Below the pieces are notes generated by a model that was given only the letters and a program-made list of their open reading frames with translations, had not been told where the DNA came from and did not search any database. From an uncultured Flavobacteriaceae bacterium (GTDB lineage: Bacteria; Bacteroidota; Bacteroidia; Flavobacteriales; Flavobacteriaceae): a stretch of DNA of 64,000 nt. A program made the position numbers and the translations under genes. The DNA is taken from contig CANMFQ010000005.1 of assembly GCA_947497145.1 (NCBI GenBank), positions 124,001 to 188,000 of the forward strand, read 5' to 3'. Below are positions 25,334-34,919 of the stretch, one piece after another. The stretch's first letter is position 1, and each line of letters begins with the position of its first letter.

Positions 25334-26062
25334 CTAAAATCTATTTTTTTGAAAAATACTTCTTAATTTCATTTTTAAAACTCCAAAGATGGCTTCATTT
25401 ACAATAGAAGAAGTCATTTTAGACTTTCCTTTCACACGATCTCTAAAAATTATAGACACCTCTTCAATCGTATAATTCATTACATAAGCACGAAACTTCA
25501 TCTCGATTTGAAAAGCATAGCCAACAAACCGAATAGAATCTAAATCTAATTGCTCTAAAACCTCTCGTTTATAACAAACAAAACCTGCCGTTGGGTCATG
25601 AACACGCATGCCTGTTATCATCTTCACATAAAACGAAGCACCATAAGACAGCAAAACACGATACAAAGGCCAATTTACAACATTCACTCCCTTTTTATAT
25701 CGAGAGCCTACAGCAACATCTGCATTGTTTTTACAGGCCGTATGCAATCGCAACAAATCAGAAGGAGTATGAGAAAAATCGGCATCCATTTCAAAAATAA
25801 AATCATACTTTTTGGCGATAGCCCACTTAAAACCATGAATATACGCGGTTCCCAGACCTGCCTTTTCTTTCCTTACCTCAAGAAATAATTGATCTGTATA
25901 CACCTGTTGTAACTGCCTTACAGCGTCAGCAGTACCGTCAGGTGAGTTATCATCTACAATAAGCACATGAAAATCGGTTTTTAAATCAAAAACAGCTTTT
26001 ATTATAGCTTCAATGTTCTCAATTTCATTATAGGTGGGAATTATGACTAAGCTATCAGGCAT
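25334..26062 (-). CDS. Polyprenol-phosphate mannosyltransferase-like GT2
   Basis: The 242-residue GT-A fold enzyme is like DPM1. It has 'LVIIPTYNEIENIEAIIKAV', the metal-binding 'EMDADFSHTPSD', 'VAVGSRYKKGVNVVNWP', 'DPTAGFVCYKREVL' and 'FRDRVKGKSKM'. There are no strong membrane segments, so it should act at the cytoplasmic face, moving mannose or another sugar from a nucleotide donor to undecaprenyl phosphate. A GT39 transferase, which uses such lipid-linked sugars, is encoded divergently next door. On the minus strand a TATTTTTG box (26083-26090) lies about 20 bases before the start. Confidence 0.9.
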   Translation of the reverse strand: MPDSLVIIPTYNEIENIEAIIKAVFDLKTDFHVLIVDDNSPDGTADAVRQLQQVYTDQLFLEVRKEKAGLGTAYIHGFKWAIAKKYDFIFEMDADFSHTPSDLLRLHTACKNNADVAVGSRYKKGVNVVNWPLYRVLLSYGASFYVKMITGMRVHDPTAGFVCYKREVLEQLDLDSIRFVGYAFQIEMKFRAYVMNYTIEEVSIIFRDRVKGKSKMTSSIVNEAIFGVLKMKLRSIFQKNRF

Positions 26063-26194
26063 ACATACGGGTTCTGTTTAAGCAAAAATAGTGTTTTACG
26101 GTATGTTAAAAAACGCCCTATCTTAATTTATGATATTTTTAAGCCTCGTCTAAAGCTGGTAATTCGTAATTTTGACGTTATTTAAACTGTAAAG

Positions 26195-27859
26195 ATGCTT
26201 CTAAAACTTCCAAAACTATTTATAGCCCTTTTAGGCTTGCTTTTAGTCATCAACTTAGTACAAGCACATTTTACCGATCTTATTTATGATGAAGCCTATT
26301 ACTGGTATTACGCTAAGGCTATAGATTGGGGGTATTTTGACCACCCTCCAATGATGGCTTGGTTAATTAAATTAAGTGGATTTCTTTTTAATGGAGAATT
26401 AGGTGTTCGTTTTATGAGTTGCATACTGTCAGTAGGCACATTAATACTACTTTGGCTATTGGTTGACCACAAAAAAAAGACCGATTATATTATTCATTTT
26501 TTTGTGGTGACATTTTCAATGACTCTGTTAAACGCTTATGGTTTTTTAATTCTCCCCGACACACCTCTACTTTTCTTTACAGCCATGTTTTTATGGGTTT
26601 ACAAAAAATTTATCGCAGCGCCTTCTGCCCTTTTAGGAGTGTTTTTAGGCCTAGTGATGGCTGCTTTAATGTATAGTAAATATCATGCCGTTTTAGTAAT
26701 TGTTTTTGTTTTGTTATCGAACTTAAGTTTGTTAAAAAACAAATACGCATGGTTGGCAGTAGGCGTAGCACTAGCTGGTTACATTCCACATTTTGCATGG
26801 CTGTATAATCACGATTTTGTTTCTATTAAATACCACCTCATTGAAAGGTCTAACGGAGCCTATAATTTTGAACGATTCACACTTAATTATTTCTTAAACC
26901 TCATCGCACTTTTTGGCTTTTCATTTCCTTTGGTTTATTACATTTTATATAAAACCAAACCGGTAACTATTTTTGAAAAAGCACTTGTCTTTCTCACTTA
27001 TGGCATATTGCTTTTCTTTTTTGTTTCGAGCTTTTCTAAACGAGTACAAGCGCAGTGGATTATTGTTATCTGTATTCCACTAGCAATACTGGTTTTCAAG
27101 TATATTCTAGACCATGAGCGTATTAGGAAATGGGTTTTAGGTCTAGGCATAGCAAACATTGTAGTGCTTTTAGTACTACGAGTAGGCCTTGTTTACAAAC
27201 CCTTATTTCCTATTTATTACGAAACACATGTTAGTAAAGAATGGGTGAATCGTATTGAAGAAGAGGCGGGTGACAACCCAGTTGTTTTTGAGAATTCGTA
27301 TAGCGCTCCTGCTTTATACTCCTTTTATTCTGGAAAAACTGCTTTTGCCCTAAATAGTGTATATTATCGCAAAAATCAGTACTCTATTGATAATTCTGAG
27401 GCTACGGTACAACACCAAAAGGTACTCTATATCTCAAGTCATTTGAAGCCCACGCCACTTAATTTTACGAAAGTAAATGGCGATGTTTATTTTGGAAAAT
27501 ACATTGATAATTTTGAATCTTTTCGCAATTTAGAGTGTATTATTGATGAAGAGGAGGTAGCTTTAGCATCAGAAAAAGAACTTACTTTAAAAGTCTATAA
27601 CCCATACAAGACAGCAATTCCGTTAGAAAAAATTGAATTTGGAATCTCTTATAACGATAAATACAAAGACGTTTTAAAAGTACTTCCCTTAAAAGTAACA
27701 CCAAAGAACCCAACTATTTTTACCTTAAAATCAAATGATACCCTTAGTTTTACGTTTAAGTTACCAAAAACTGATACCAACCCTAGTTATTTTAGAGTTG
27801 TTATTTCTGAAAACAAATTACATTATGGACTTAACGGAAAAAACATCAAACTCCACTAA
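26195..27859 (+). CDS. GT39/ArnT-type membrane glycosyltransferase
   Basis: The 554-residue inner membrane protein has about 10-12 hydrophobic segments. The N-terminal loop carries the GT-C motif 'YDEAYYWYYAKAIDWGYFDHPPM', whose Asp-Glu pair is the likely catalytic acid site of PMT/ArnT enzymes. A soluble domain of about 200 residues follows. Such enzymes transfer a sugar from a polyprenyl phosphate to protein or lipid A in the periplasm. The divergent GT2 gene could supply the donor. The stop codon overlaps the next start (TAATG). Confidence 0.88.
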   Translation: MLLKLPKLFIALLGLLLVINLVQAHFTDLIYDEAYYWYYAKAIDWGYFDHPPMMAWLIKLSGFLFNGELGVRFMSCILSVGTLILLWLLVDHKKKTDYIIHFFVVTFSMTLLNAYGFLILPDTPLLFFTAMFLWVYKKFIAAPSALLGVFLGLVMAALMYSKYHAVLVIVFVLLSNLSLLKNKYAWLAVGVALAGYIPHFAWLYNHDFVSIKYHLIERSNGAYNFERFTLNYFLNLIALFGFSFPLVYYILYKTKPVTIFEKALVFLTYGILLFFFVSSFSKRVQAQWIIVICIPLAILVFKYILDHERIRKWVLGLGIANIVVLLVLRVGLVYKPLFPIYYETHVSKEWVNRIEEEAGDNPVVFENSYSAPALYSFYSGKTAFALNSVYYRKNQYSIDNSEATVQHQKVLYISSHLKPTPLNFTKVNGDVYFGKYIDNFESFRNLECIIDEEEVALASEKELTLKVYNPYKTAIPLEKIEFGISYNDKYKDVLKVLPLKVTPKNPTIFTLKSNDTLSFTFKLPKTDTNPSYFRVVISENKLHYGLNGKNIKLH

Positions 27860-28524
27860 TGGAACCTATTCTTAGAAATATAGAAAAAATCGATTGGATT
27901 ACCCTGCTTATTTTAAGCAGCCTTGTATTCATCATTATAGCCAAGAAAGCCTACTACCACCGATTTTTAAACTTTATAATACTTCCTTTCAACAACAAGT
28001 ACATCTTTATGTACAATAAAAAGGAAAAGCTATTTAATTGGTTTCATATTCTTTTAACGCTTTTTCAAATAATAAATACTTCCATATTCATATTTCTCTC
28101 ATGGAAAATTTTTGCAAAGCCCCAAGAAGTTACTACTGCAAGCACCTCCAATCTTTTTTTACTAATTTTAGGAGGCATTATTTTATTCCAATTATTAAAA
28201 CTGTTTTTACAATTATTTAATGGATTTATATTCGACGCTAATAAAATCATTAGTGCATTAGTTTTCAAAAAAACGTCCTATTTAAACTACAGTGCCATCT
28301 TGATGTTTTTTGCCAATGTGACACTCTGCTATGTTCTCATAGGCTCAAAATCTGTGGTTTATGTAACATTTGCCCTTATTCTTCTAATAAATGGAATTGG
28401 ATGGGCTACTCTATTAAGGAATCATCAAAACTTTATTGCAAGTAATTTTTTCTATTTTATTTTGTACCTTTGCACACTCGAAATTGCACCCTGGTTAATC
28501 ATCGGTAGCCATATAAACAATTGA
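27859..28524 (+). CDS. DUF4271 membrane protein
   Basis: The 221-residue protein has about six membrane segments and the DUF4271 pattern ('YHRFLNFIILPFNNKYI', 'NWFHILLTLFQIIN', 'FLYLCTLEIAPWL'-like ending). It is found next to hemD in many Bacteroidota; function unknown. It overlaps the GT39 gene by one base and is followed by hemD without a gap, so all three may be co-transcribed, with an extra promoter for hemD inside this gene. Confidence 0.85.
   Translation: MEPILRNIEKIDWITLLILSSLVFIIIAKKAYYHRFLNFIILPFNNKYIFMYNKKEKLFNWFHILLTLFQIINTSIFIFLSWKIFAKPQEVTTASTSNLFLLILGGIILFQLLKLFLQLFNGFIFDANKIISALVFKKTSYLNYSAILMFFANVTLCYVLIGSKSVVYVTFALILLINGIGWATLLRNHQNFIASNFFYFILYLCTLEIAPWLIIGSHINN
28465..28472 (+). 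promoter_or_regulatory. -7 box for hemD inside the DUF4271 gene
   Basis: TACCTTTG matches TAnnTTTG about 58 bases before the hemD ATG at 28530. The -33 box is not clear. Confidence 0.4.
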
Positions 28525-28529
28525 AAACT

Positions 28530-29276
28530 ATGAAGGTAAAAACGATTTTGGTATCTCAACCAGAACCGAAGATGGAAAATTCTCCTTATTCTAGACTTAT
28601 TGAAAAAGAAAAGGTGAAAGTTGATTTCAGACCTTTCATTCATGTTGAAGGTGTAGATGCAAAAAACGTTCGGCAACAAAAAATTGATTTAAAAAACTAT
28701 ACTGCAATTATACTCACGAGTAGAAATGCAGTAGATCACTTTTTCAGAATTGCTGAAGAAATGCGTTTTAAAGTGCCTGATACAATGAAATATTTTTGCC
28801 AATCTGAAGCGGTGGCCTATTACCTTCAAAAATACGTCGTGTACCGCAAAAGAAAGATCTATGTTGGCAAAATGAATTTTCCTGATTTAGCTGCATTATT
28901 TAAAAAATATAAAGACGAAAAGTTCTTACTACCATCATCTGACTCTTTAAAACAAATTGTACCTGATACATTAGACAAAATTGGTATTAATTGGACAAGA
29001 GGTATTTTTTATAGAACGGTAATAAGCGATTTATCAGATTTAAGAGAAGTTTCTTATGATGTGCTGGTTTTCTTTAGTCCATCGGGAATAGAATCACTAT
29101 TTACAAATTTTCCAGATTTTGAGCAAAAAGAAACACGTATAGCTGTTTTTGGAAACTCTACCGTAAAAGCAGCGACAGAAGCTGGTTTGCGATGCGACAT
29201 TAAAGCGCCAACCCCTGAAACACCATCAATGACAATGGCACTTCAGAAATACATTAGTGAGGTCAATAAAAAATAA
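28530..29276 (+). CDS. hemD: Uroporphyrinogen-III synthase
   Basis: The 248-residue protein has the two alternating alpha/beta domains of HemD: 'VKTILVSQPEPKMENSPYSRL' at the start, 'AIILTSRNAVDHFFRIAEEM' in the first domain, and 'VLVFFSPSGIESLFTNFP' and 'IAVFGNSTVKAATEAGLRC' in the second. It closes the tetrapyrrole ring for heme synthesis. The ATG at 28530 follows three codons after a possible TTG at 28521. A strong terminator follows. Confidence 0.9.
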   Translation: MKVKTILVSQPEPKMENSPYSRLIEKEKVKVDFRPFIHVEGVDAKNVRQQKIDLKNYTAIILTSRNAVDHFFRIAEEMRFKVPDTMKYFCQSEAVAYYLQKYVVYRKRKIYVGKMNFPDLAALFKKYKDEKFLLPSSDSLKQIVPDTLDKIGINWTRGIFYRTVISDLSDLREVSYDVLVFFSPSGIESLFTNFPDFEQKETRIAVFGNSTVKAATEAGLRCDIKAPTPETPSMTMALQKYISEVNKK

Positions 29277-29330
29277 GTCAGAATTATAAAAATTCGTTTG
29301 TTTTTGACCAAACGTTAAATAAAATATACT

Positions 29331-29364
29331 AAAAAAGCGCTGATTTTACAATCAGCGCTTTTTT
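29331..29364. terminator. Bidirectional terminator between hemD and pckA
   Basis: AAAAAAGCGCTGATT, TTAC, AATCAGCGCTTTTTT: a perfect 15-bp stem with T-runs on both strands. It sits between two convergent genes and serves both. Confidence 0.93.
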
Positions 29365-29388
29365 TATACTCCTATCGTTCTTACCAAC

Positions 29389-31005
29389 TTAAAACGCATA
29401 GCGCTGTGGTCCTCCTCTTCGTATTTCTTCACTTGCATAGGCTTCAAACTGCTTAAAATTTTCACGAAATGCATTGGTAAGCTTAAAAGCCGTAGTATAA
29501 TAAGCCTCATCATCATTCCAAGTAGTTCGCGGGCTCAACACATCTGTTGGAACTCCCGGACATGAGCGTGGTTGCGCCACACCAAAAACCGAGTGAATAT
29601 GATAATCATCATAGGTATACAAGCCTAAATCTCCATTCAACACCGCATTAATCATTGCTCTAGTATACTTTAATTTCATTCGAGTTCCTACCCCGTAAGG
29701 ACCCCCTGTCCATCCTGTATTTACAAGCCAAACATTCACCCCAGCATCTTTCATTTTTTTACTTAACATTTCTGCATATTTAGCAGGATGCAAAGGCATA
29801 AAAGGCGCTCCAAAACAAGCCGAAAAAGATGGAATTGGCTCTACCACTCCCGCTTCCGTTCCTGCAACTTTTGCCGTATAACCCGACATAAAGTGATATG
29901 CTGCTTGACTAGGCGTTAATTTTGATATGGGAGGCAAAACACCAAATGCATCAGCAGTTAAGAAAAATATGTTTTTCGGATTTTTTCCAATAGAAGGTCT
30001 TTGTACATTATCAATGTTATAAATTGGATAACTTACTCTTGTGTTTTGTGTTATAGAAACGTCAGCAAAATCAACATTACCATCAGCATCTAAGATTACA
30101 TTTTCGAGTAAAGCACCTTTTCGAATAGCACCATAAATTTCTGGTTCATTTTCTTGAGACAGATTAATGACCTTTGCATAACATCCTCCTTCAAAATTGA
30201 ATACCGCATTTTCATTGTTCCAACCATGCTCATCATCACCTATCAATTTTCGTGACGCATCGGTAGACAAAGTAGTTTTACCAGTACCTGATAACCCAAA
30301 GAAAATAGCCGTTTCTCCATTCTTACCTACATTTGCAGAACAGTGCATAGGCAAGGTGTTTTTCTGTACAGGAAGTATAAAATTCAAAGCCGAAAATATT
30401 CCTTTTTTAATCTCACCAGTATAACCCGTACCACCAATTAAGGCAATTTTTCTTGTAAAATTTAAAATCGCAAAATTATGTTGGCGTGTACCATCAACAG
30501 CAGCATCAGCCATAAAGCCAGGCGCATTAATCACCGTCCACTCTGGCTCAAAGTTTTTCAACTCTTCATTCGTTGGACGAATAAACATATTATACGCAAA
30601 CATATTACTCCACGGATACTCATTAATCACACGAATATCCATACGATAATTATGATCTGCACAAGCATAACAATCGCGAACATAAAGTTCTTTTTCGTTC
30701 AAATAAGCAATCACCTTATCGTATAAAGCATCAAACTTTTTAGACTCGAAGGGAATATTAATATCACCCCACCAAATTTTTTCTTCTGTAACCTCATCCT
30801 TAACAATAAAACGGTCTTTAGGCGATCTACCTGTAAACTCTCCCGTATTTACCGCCAATGCCCCTGAAGAAGCCTCTTTACCCATTTTCTTTTCTAAAGT
30901 AATGGCCTGAAGTTCTGCTGGCAACAGCTGATATTTAATGTTAGCATGATTGATTCCGTAAGCTTCAAGCGAAACGGTTTCTGGTACTTTTTTTGAATTA
31001 TTCAT
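29389..31005 (-). CDS. pckA: Phosphoenolpyruvate carboxykinase (ATP)
   Basis: The 538-residue enzyme converts oxaloacetate and ATP to PEP for gluconeogenesis. It has 'FTGRSPKDRFIV', 'GGTGYTGEIKKG', the P-loop 'FFGLSGTGKTTLS' with the metal-binding 'DDEHGW' after it, and 'YTAKVAGTEAGV'. Length matches the ATP-dependent family. On the minus strand TAATTTTG (31027-31034) is a likely -7 box. Confidence 0.97.
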   Translation of the reverse strand: MNNSKKVPETVSLEAYGINHANIKYQLLPAELQAITLEKKMGKEASSGALAVNTGEFTGRSPKDRFIVKDEVTEEKIWWGDINIPFESKKFDALYDKVIAYLNEKELYVRDCYACADHNYRMDIRVINEYPWSNMFAYNMFIRPTNEELKNFEPEWTVINAPGFMADAAVDGTRQHNFAILNFTRKIALIGGTGYTGEIKKGIFSALNFILPVQKNTLPMHCSANVGKNGETAIFFGLSGTGKTTLSTDASRKLIGDDEHGWNNENAVFNFEGGCYAKVINLSQENEPEIYGAIRKGALLENVILDADGNVDFADVSITQNTRVSYPIYNIDNVQRPSIGKNPKNIFFLTADAFGVLPPISKLTPSQAAYHFMSGYTAKVAGTEAGVVEPIPSFSACFGAPFMPLHPAKYAEMLSKKMKDAGVNVWLVNTGWTGGPYGVGTRMKLKYTRAMINAVLNGDLGLYTYDDYHIHSVFGVAQPRSCPGVPTDVLSPRTTWNDDEAYYTTAFKLTNAFRENFKQFEAYASEEIRRGGPQRYAF

Positions 31006-31073
31006 TTTGTAACTGTTTTACAGATACAAAATTATTGAAAATTAATTATTCAAGGTGAAAAAATACGAATATA

Positions 31074-31460
31074 TTAAACAAAATACTTAATGCTACGATA
31101 ACCAAGCATGCACCAGCCACTGATAAGCAGTAATCCTCCAATTGGGGTTATAAAACCTATACTTTTAAAATCAAAAGCAGTCAGGCTATTAGTAGCTAAA
31201 AAATATATAGAAAAAGAAAACAAGAAAACACCCAGTACAATACAGTAATAAATTGCTTTTTTCTGCGCTGCTTTCAATTGTGTCATACTACCCAAAATTA
31301 ATAAAAAAATAGCATGATACATTTGATAGCGCACCCCTGTTTCAAAGGTATTTACAGCATCTGCATCGACAACTTTTTCTAACCCGTGCGCTCCAAAAGC
31401 TCCAAGAATAACTGCCAGTGCACCAAAGAAAATGCCTGTACCAAAGATTGTTCTGTTCAT
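31074..31460 (-). CDS. DUF423 membrane protein
   Basis: The 128-residue protein has four membrane segments and the DUF423 pattern: 'GALAVILGAFGAHGLEK', 'FETGVRYQMYHAIFLLILG', 'FITPIGGLLLISGWCML'. It is a small inner membrane family with no established role. It lies 68 bases upstream of pckA on the same strand. Confidence 0.85.
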   Translation of the reverse strand: MNRTIFGTGIFFGALAVILGAFGAHGLEKVVDADAVNTFETGVRYQMYHAIFLLILGSMTQLKAAQKKAIYYCIVLGVFLFSFSIYFLATNSLTAFDFKSIGFITPIGGLLLISGWCMLGYRSIKYFV

Positions 31461-31541
31461 AACTTAATAAGTATGTTTTTTTATAAATGTAACAATTTAA
31501 TACCTTAGTATTCTATTTCTTGAACAAAAGTAAGCAAAGAT

Positions 31542-32918
31542 ATGACTCGAAAAATATTGGTAGTAGGTGCAGGCAAATCAACCTCTTATTTAATTGATTA
31601 TTTTTTAGAAAAAGCACATGAGGAGCAACTGCATTTAACTATTGGCGATATTAACCCTACTGCCATTGCTTCAGAAATACGAAATCATGATGCTTGCTCG
31701 GTAATAGCGCTTGATGTTTTTCAAGACCAAAATCGTCAAAAAGCCATTGAAGCAAGTGATATTGTTGTCTCTATGCTTCCAGCAAGATTACATATGAAAG
31801 TGGCAGAAGACTGTATCGCTTTCAGTAAACATTTGGTCACTGCCTCATATGTTAGTGAAGCAATTAAAGATTTAGATAAAAAAGCTAAAGAAAAAGGGCT
31901 GGTATTTATGAATGAGATTGGACTAGACCCCGGCATAGATCACATGAGCGCTATGCAAATCATAGACCGTATTAAAGACAAAGGAGGAAAAATGCTTCTT
32001 TTTGAATCTTTTACGGGTGGTTTGGTAGCACCTGAATGTGACAATAATCTTTGGAATTATAAATTCACTTGGAATCCTAGAAACGTTGTAGTTGCTGGCC
32101 AAGGAGGAACAGCCAAATTCATACAAGAAGGCACCTACAAATATATTCCCTACCACAAGCTCTTTAGACGTACTGAATTTTTTAACATTGAAGGCTATGG
32201 TAAGTTTGAGGGCTACGCCAACCGCGATTCTTTAAAATATAGAGAAGCTTACGGCTTAGAAGACATACTCACCTTATACAGAGGTACTATGCGTCGTGTT
32301 GGTTTCTCAAAAGCATGGAATATGTTTGTACAATTAGGCATGACTGACGATAGCTATACTATAGAAGATTCTGAAGGGATGACCTACCGTCAATTTACAA
32401 ACTTATTTCTCCCCTATTCACCAACAGACTCAGTAGAGTTAAAATTAAGACACTACTTAAAAATTGAGCAAGATGATATTATGTGGGAAAAACTATTAGA
32501 ATTGCATATATTCGACCCACAGAAAATCATACCCCTCAAAAATGCTACCCCTGCGCAAATTCTTCAACACATATTGGAGGGTGAGTGGACATTAAACGAA
32601 ACCGATAAAGATATGATTGTCATGTATCATAAGTTTGGTTATGAGCTTAATGGCAAAAAAGAACAAATTGACGCCAATATGGTAGTCATTGGCGAAAATC
32701 GCACGCATACAGCAATGGCAAAAACTGTGGGGCTTCCTGTAGCGATAGCAACATTAGCTATTTTAAATAAAAAAATCACCTCTCCTGGTGTTCAAATCCC
32801 CATTAAAAAAGAAGTATATGAGCCTATACTTGAAGAACTAAAAGCATATGGCATTATTTTCAACGAGCACAGCGTGCCTTATTTAGGATACAACCCTGAT
32901 TCAGTGTATGACAAATAA
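31542..32918 (+). CDS. Saccharopine dehydrogenase-like oxidoreductase
   Basis: The 458-residue protein has an N-terminal Rossmann fold ('KILVVGAGKSTSYLIDYFL'), the family's 'SDIVVSMLPARLHMKVAEDC' and 'FMNEIGLDPGIDHMSAMQ', and a C-terminal substrate domain with 'FTGGLVAPECDNNLWNYKFTW'. This matches bacterial saccharopine dehydrogenase (glutamate-forming), which releases glutamate and aminoadipate semialdehyde in lysine breakdown. No partner LKR domain is encoded nearby. Confidence 0.9.
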   Translation: MTRKILVVGAGKSTSYLIDYFLEKAHEEQLHLTIGDINPTAIASEIRNHDACSVIALDVFQDQNRQKAIEASDIVVSMLPARLHMKVAEDCIAFSKHLVTASYVSEAIKDLDKKAKEKGLVFMNEIGLDPGIDHMSAMQIIDRIKDKGGKMLLFESFTGGLVAPECDNNLWNYKFTWNPRNVVVAGQGGTAKFIQEGTYKYIPYHKLFRRTEFFNIEGYGKFEGYANRDSLKYREAYGLEDILTLYRGTMRRVGFSKAWNMFVQLGMTDDSYTIEDSEGMTYRQFTNLFLPYSPTDSVELKLRHYLKIEQDDIMWEKLLELHIFDPQKIIPLKNATPAQILQHILEGEWTLNETDKDMIVMYHKFGYELNGKKEQIDANMVVIGENRTHTAMAKTVGLPVAIATLAILNKKITSPGVQIPIKKEVYEPILEELKAYGIIFNEHSVPYLGYNPDSVYDK

Positions 32919-33062
32919 GTGGTTTTAATGGTGTTAAAAAGACGCCCCATTTTGATACTGAATTACAATACAGGCTATAGGGGGAATTTTTTGGTCATGT
33001 GTACCATAGTAACTGATTAGTTTCCTTTTTTTTAACTAACTTGAATTATATCATATTTTAGA

Positions 33063-34193
33063 ATGAGCGGAACATCACTAAAAAGTAGCGTATTACTACT
33101 CTTTCTCTTGGCTGTATCAATACAAGCTCAACATACAGGTAGTTTAGCAAAAGGTATTACACAATATATAGACCTGTTCAATACTTCAATGAATGATGCT
33201 GTGGCGTGTTATCGCATTCCTGCTCTTGTCACCACTCCCAACGGAACACTACTAGCCGCTATTGATGAGCGTATTTCTTCATGCAATGATTTACGTAGCA
33301 ATAATGATATCAATATTGTCTTACGCAGCAGTAGTGACAACGGAAAAACATGGTCACCAATTAAAACCGTAGTTGATTTTCCATGGGGCAAAAGCGCCTC
33401 AGATCCTTCCATGATTGTTGATCAAATTACCAATGATATTTTCCTATTTTATAACTATATGGATTTGCTTAAGCAAAAAGACGTGTATTATCTTCATGTA
33501 ATAAAAAGTAGTGATAACGGAAAAACATGGAGTCCGCCCACAGATATAACCGACCAAATTTCAAAACCGCAATGGCATAACGATTTTAAGTTCATCACCT
33601 CAGGACGAGGCATTCAAACCAAAAAAGGCAACTTACTACATACCCTAGTAAATTTAAAGAACGGACTTCATTTGTTTGGTAGTAATGACCACGGAAAAAC
33701 ATGGTATACCATTAACACACCCATTTTACCCGCCGATGAATCAAAAGTCATAGAACGTGCAGATGGTAGTTTAATGATAAACGCAAGAGTAAATGCAACA
33801 GGCATGCGTTATGTACACATTTCAAATGACGAAGGCAAAACGTGGCAAACCAAACCAGCACCTCATCTTGCTGACCCTGGCTGCAATGCTAGTATTATTA
33901 GGTATACTGCTGTTAGCGAAGGTTTCGATAAAAACCGCCTACTTTTTTCTAATGCTAATTCGAAAAAAGACAGAGTAAACCTAACAGTCAAGATTAGTTA
34001 CGACGAGGGTAAAACTTGGAGTGCATCTAAAACTATTTACTCAGGCCCTTCTGCATATTCTTCATTAACCATATTACAAAATGGGGATATTGGCTTATTT
34101 TTTGAGCAAGACGAATACTCCAAAAATCCATTTGTTAGCTTTTCATTACAGTGGCTTACTGATAAAAAAGACACTTATAAAAAAACAAAATAA
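33063..34193 (+). CDS. Secreted exo-alpha-sialidase (GH33-like)
   Basis: The 376-residue protein begins with a signal peptide ending 'SIQAQ'. It has the N-terminal 'CYRIPALVTTPNGTLLAAIDER' (the RIP motif with a catalytic-triad arginine), five Asp boxes of the form 'SDNGKTWSP', and the late 'AYSSLTILQNGDIGLFFEQ' with the nucleophilic Tyr and its Glu partner. It forms a six-bladed propeller that removes sialic acid from glycans. It has no T9SS tail, so it is probably periplasmic. No nan genes or SusCD pair are adjacent. Confidence 0.92.
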   Translation: MSGTSLKSSVLLLFLLAVSIQAQHTGSLAKGITQYIDLFNTSMNDAVACYRIPALVTTPNGTLLAAIDERISSCNDLRSNNDINIVLRSSSDNGKTWSPIKTVVDFPWGKSASDPSMIVDQITNDIFLFYNYMDLLKQKDVYYLHVIKSSDNGKTWSPPTDITDQISKPQWHNDFKFITSGRGIQTKKGNLLHTLVNLKNGLHLFGSNDHGKTWYTINTPILPADESKVIERADGSLMINARVNATGMRYVHISNDEGKTWQTKPAPHLADPGCNASIIRYTAVSEGFDKNRLLFSNANSKKDRVNLTVKISYDEGKTWSASKTIYSGPSAYSSLTILQNGDIGLFFEQDEYSKNPFVSFSLQWLTDKKDTYKKTK

Positions 34194-34363
34194 CTACAAC
34201 CTTGTACATGCATATCAAGATATTTATTGATTGTGAAAGGTGGTGTACTTGTATTTCAATTAGATGTACTATTTTTAGTGCTGCAACAAACCATTCACAC
34301 GTATTACATTATAGAGCTATAAAGCACATACTAAAAATGGCATAGGATTTAAAAGAAACAGCT

Positions 34364-34834
34364 ATGAAATCTAATTCGGAAAATGTAAAGATTGACGGTA
34401 TTGACAAAAAAATTCTCCGATTTTTAATGTCAGATGCGCGTAAACCCGTTTTAGAAATAGCCAGAAGCATAGGCATATCAGGAGCTGCTATACATCAGCG
34501 TTTACGTAAGTTAGAAGCCTCAGGACTTTTGGCTGGTTCTAAATTTATTATCAACCCCAAGGCAATGGGATACACCACCATGGCGTATATTGGTATATAT
34601 TTAGACAAAGCGATGAGCAATCCTATTGCCGTGAAGCAGCTAGAGAAAATACCTGAAGTTTTAGAATGTCATTACACCACCGGAAATTGGTCAATTCTTA
34701 TTAAAGTACTTTGCAGAGATAATGAACATTTAATGCATGTACTTAATAAAGATATTCAACAAATTGAAGGTGTATCAAGAACAGAAACCTTCATCTCTTT
34801 AGATCAGCAGATTAATCGTCAAATTACTATATAA
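34364..34834 (+). CDS. Lrp/AsnC-family transcriptional regulator
   Basis: The 156-residue protein has an N-terminal helix-turn-helix ('IDKKILRFLMSDARKPVLEIARSIGISGAAIHQRLRKLEASG') and a C-terminal RAM effector domain ('VLECHYTTGNWSILIKVLCRDNEHLMHVL'). It is expected to form octamers that sense amino acids. The target genes cannot be told from position; the saccharopine dehydrogenase-like gene is two genes upstream. Confidence 0.93.
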   Translation: MKSNSENVKIDGIDKKILRFLMSDARKPVLEIARSIGISGAAIHQRLRKLEASGLLAGSKFIINPKAMGYTTMAYIGIYLDKAMSNPIAVKQLEKIPEVLECHYTTGNWSILIKVLCRDNEHLMHVLNKDIQQIEGVSRTETFISLDQQINRQITI

Positions 34835-34851
34835 GAAGCTTCATTTTTTAT

Positions 34852-34893
34852 AAAAAAGACCTGCATTGTTGCTTGACAATACAGGTCTTTTTT
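34852..34893 (+). terminator. Intrinsic terminator after the Lrp-family gene
   Basis: AAAAAAGACCTG and CAGGTCTTTTTT pair, with an inner ATTGT/ACAAT stem after one mismatch. A T-run follows on both strands. It also serves the convergent protease gene. Confidence 0.9.
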
Positions 34894-34919
34894 AAATACT
34901 AAAAGATCGTTTATTCGAT

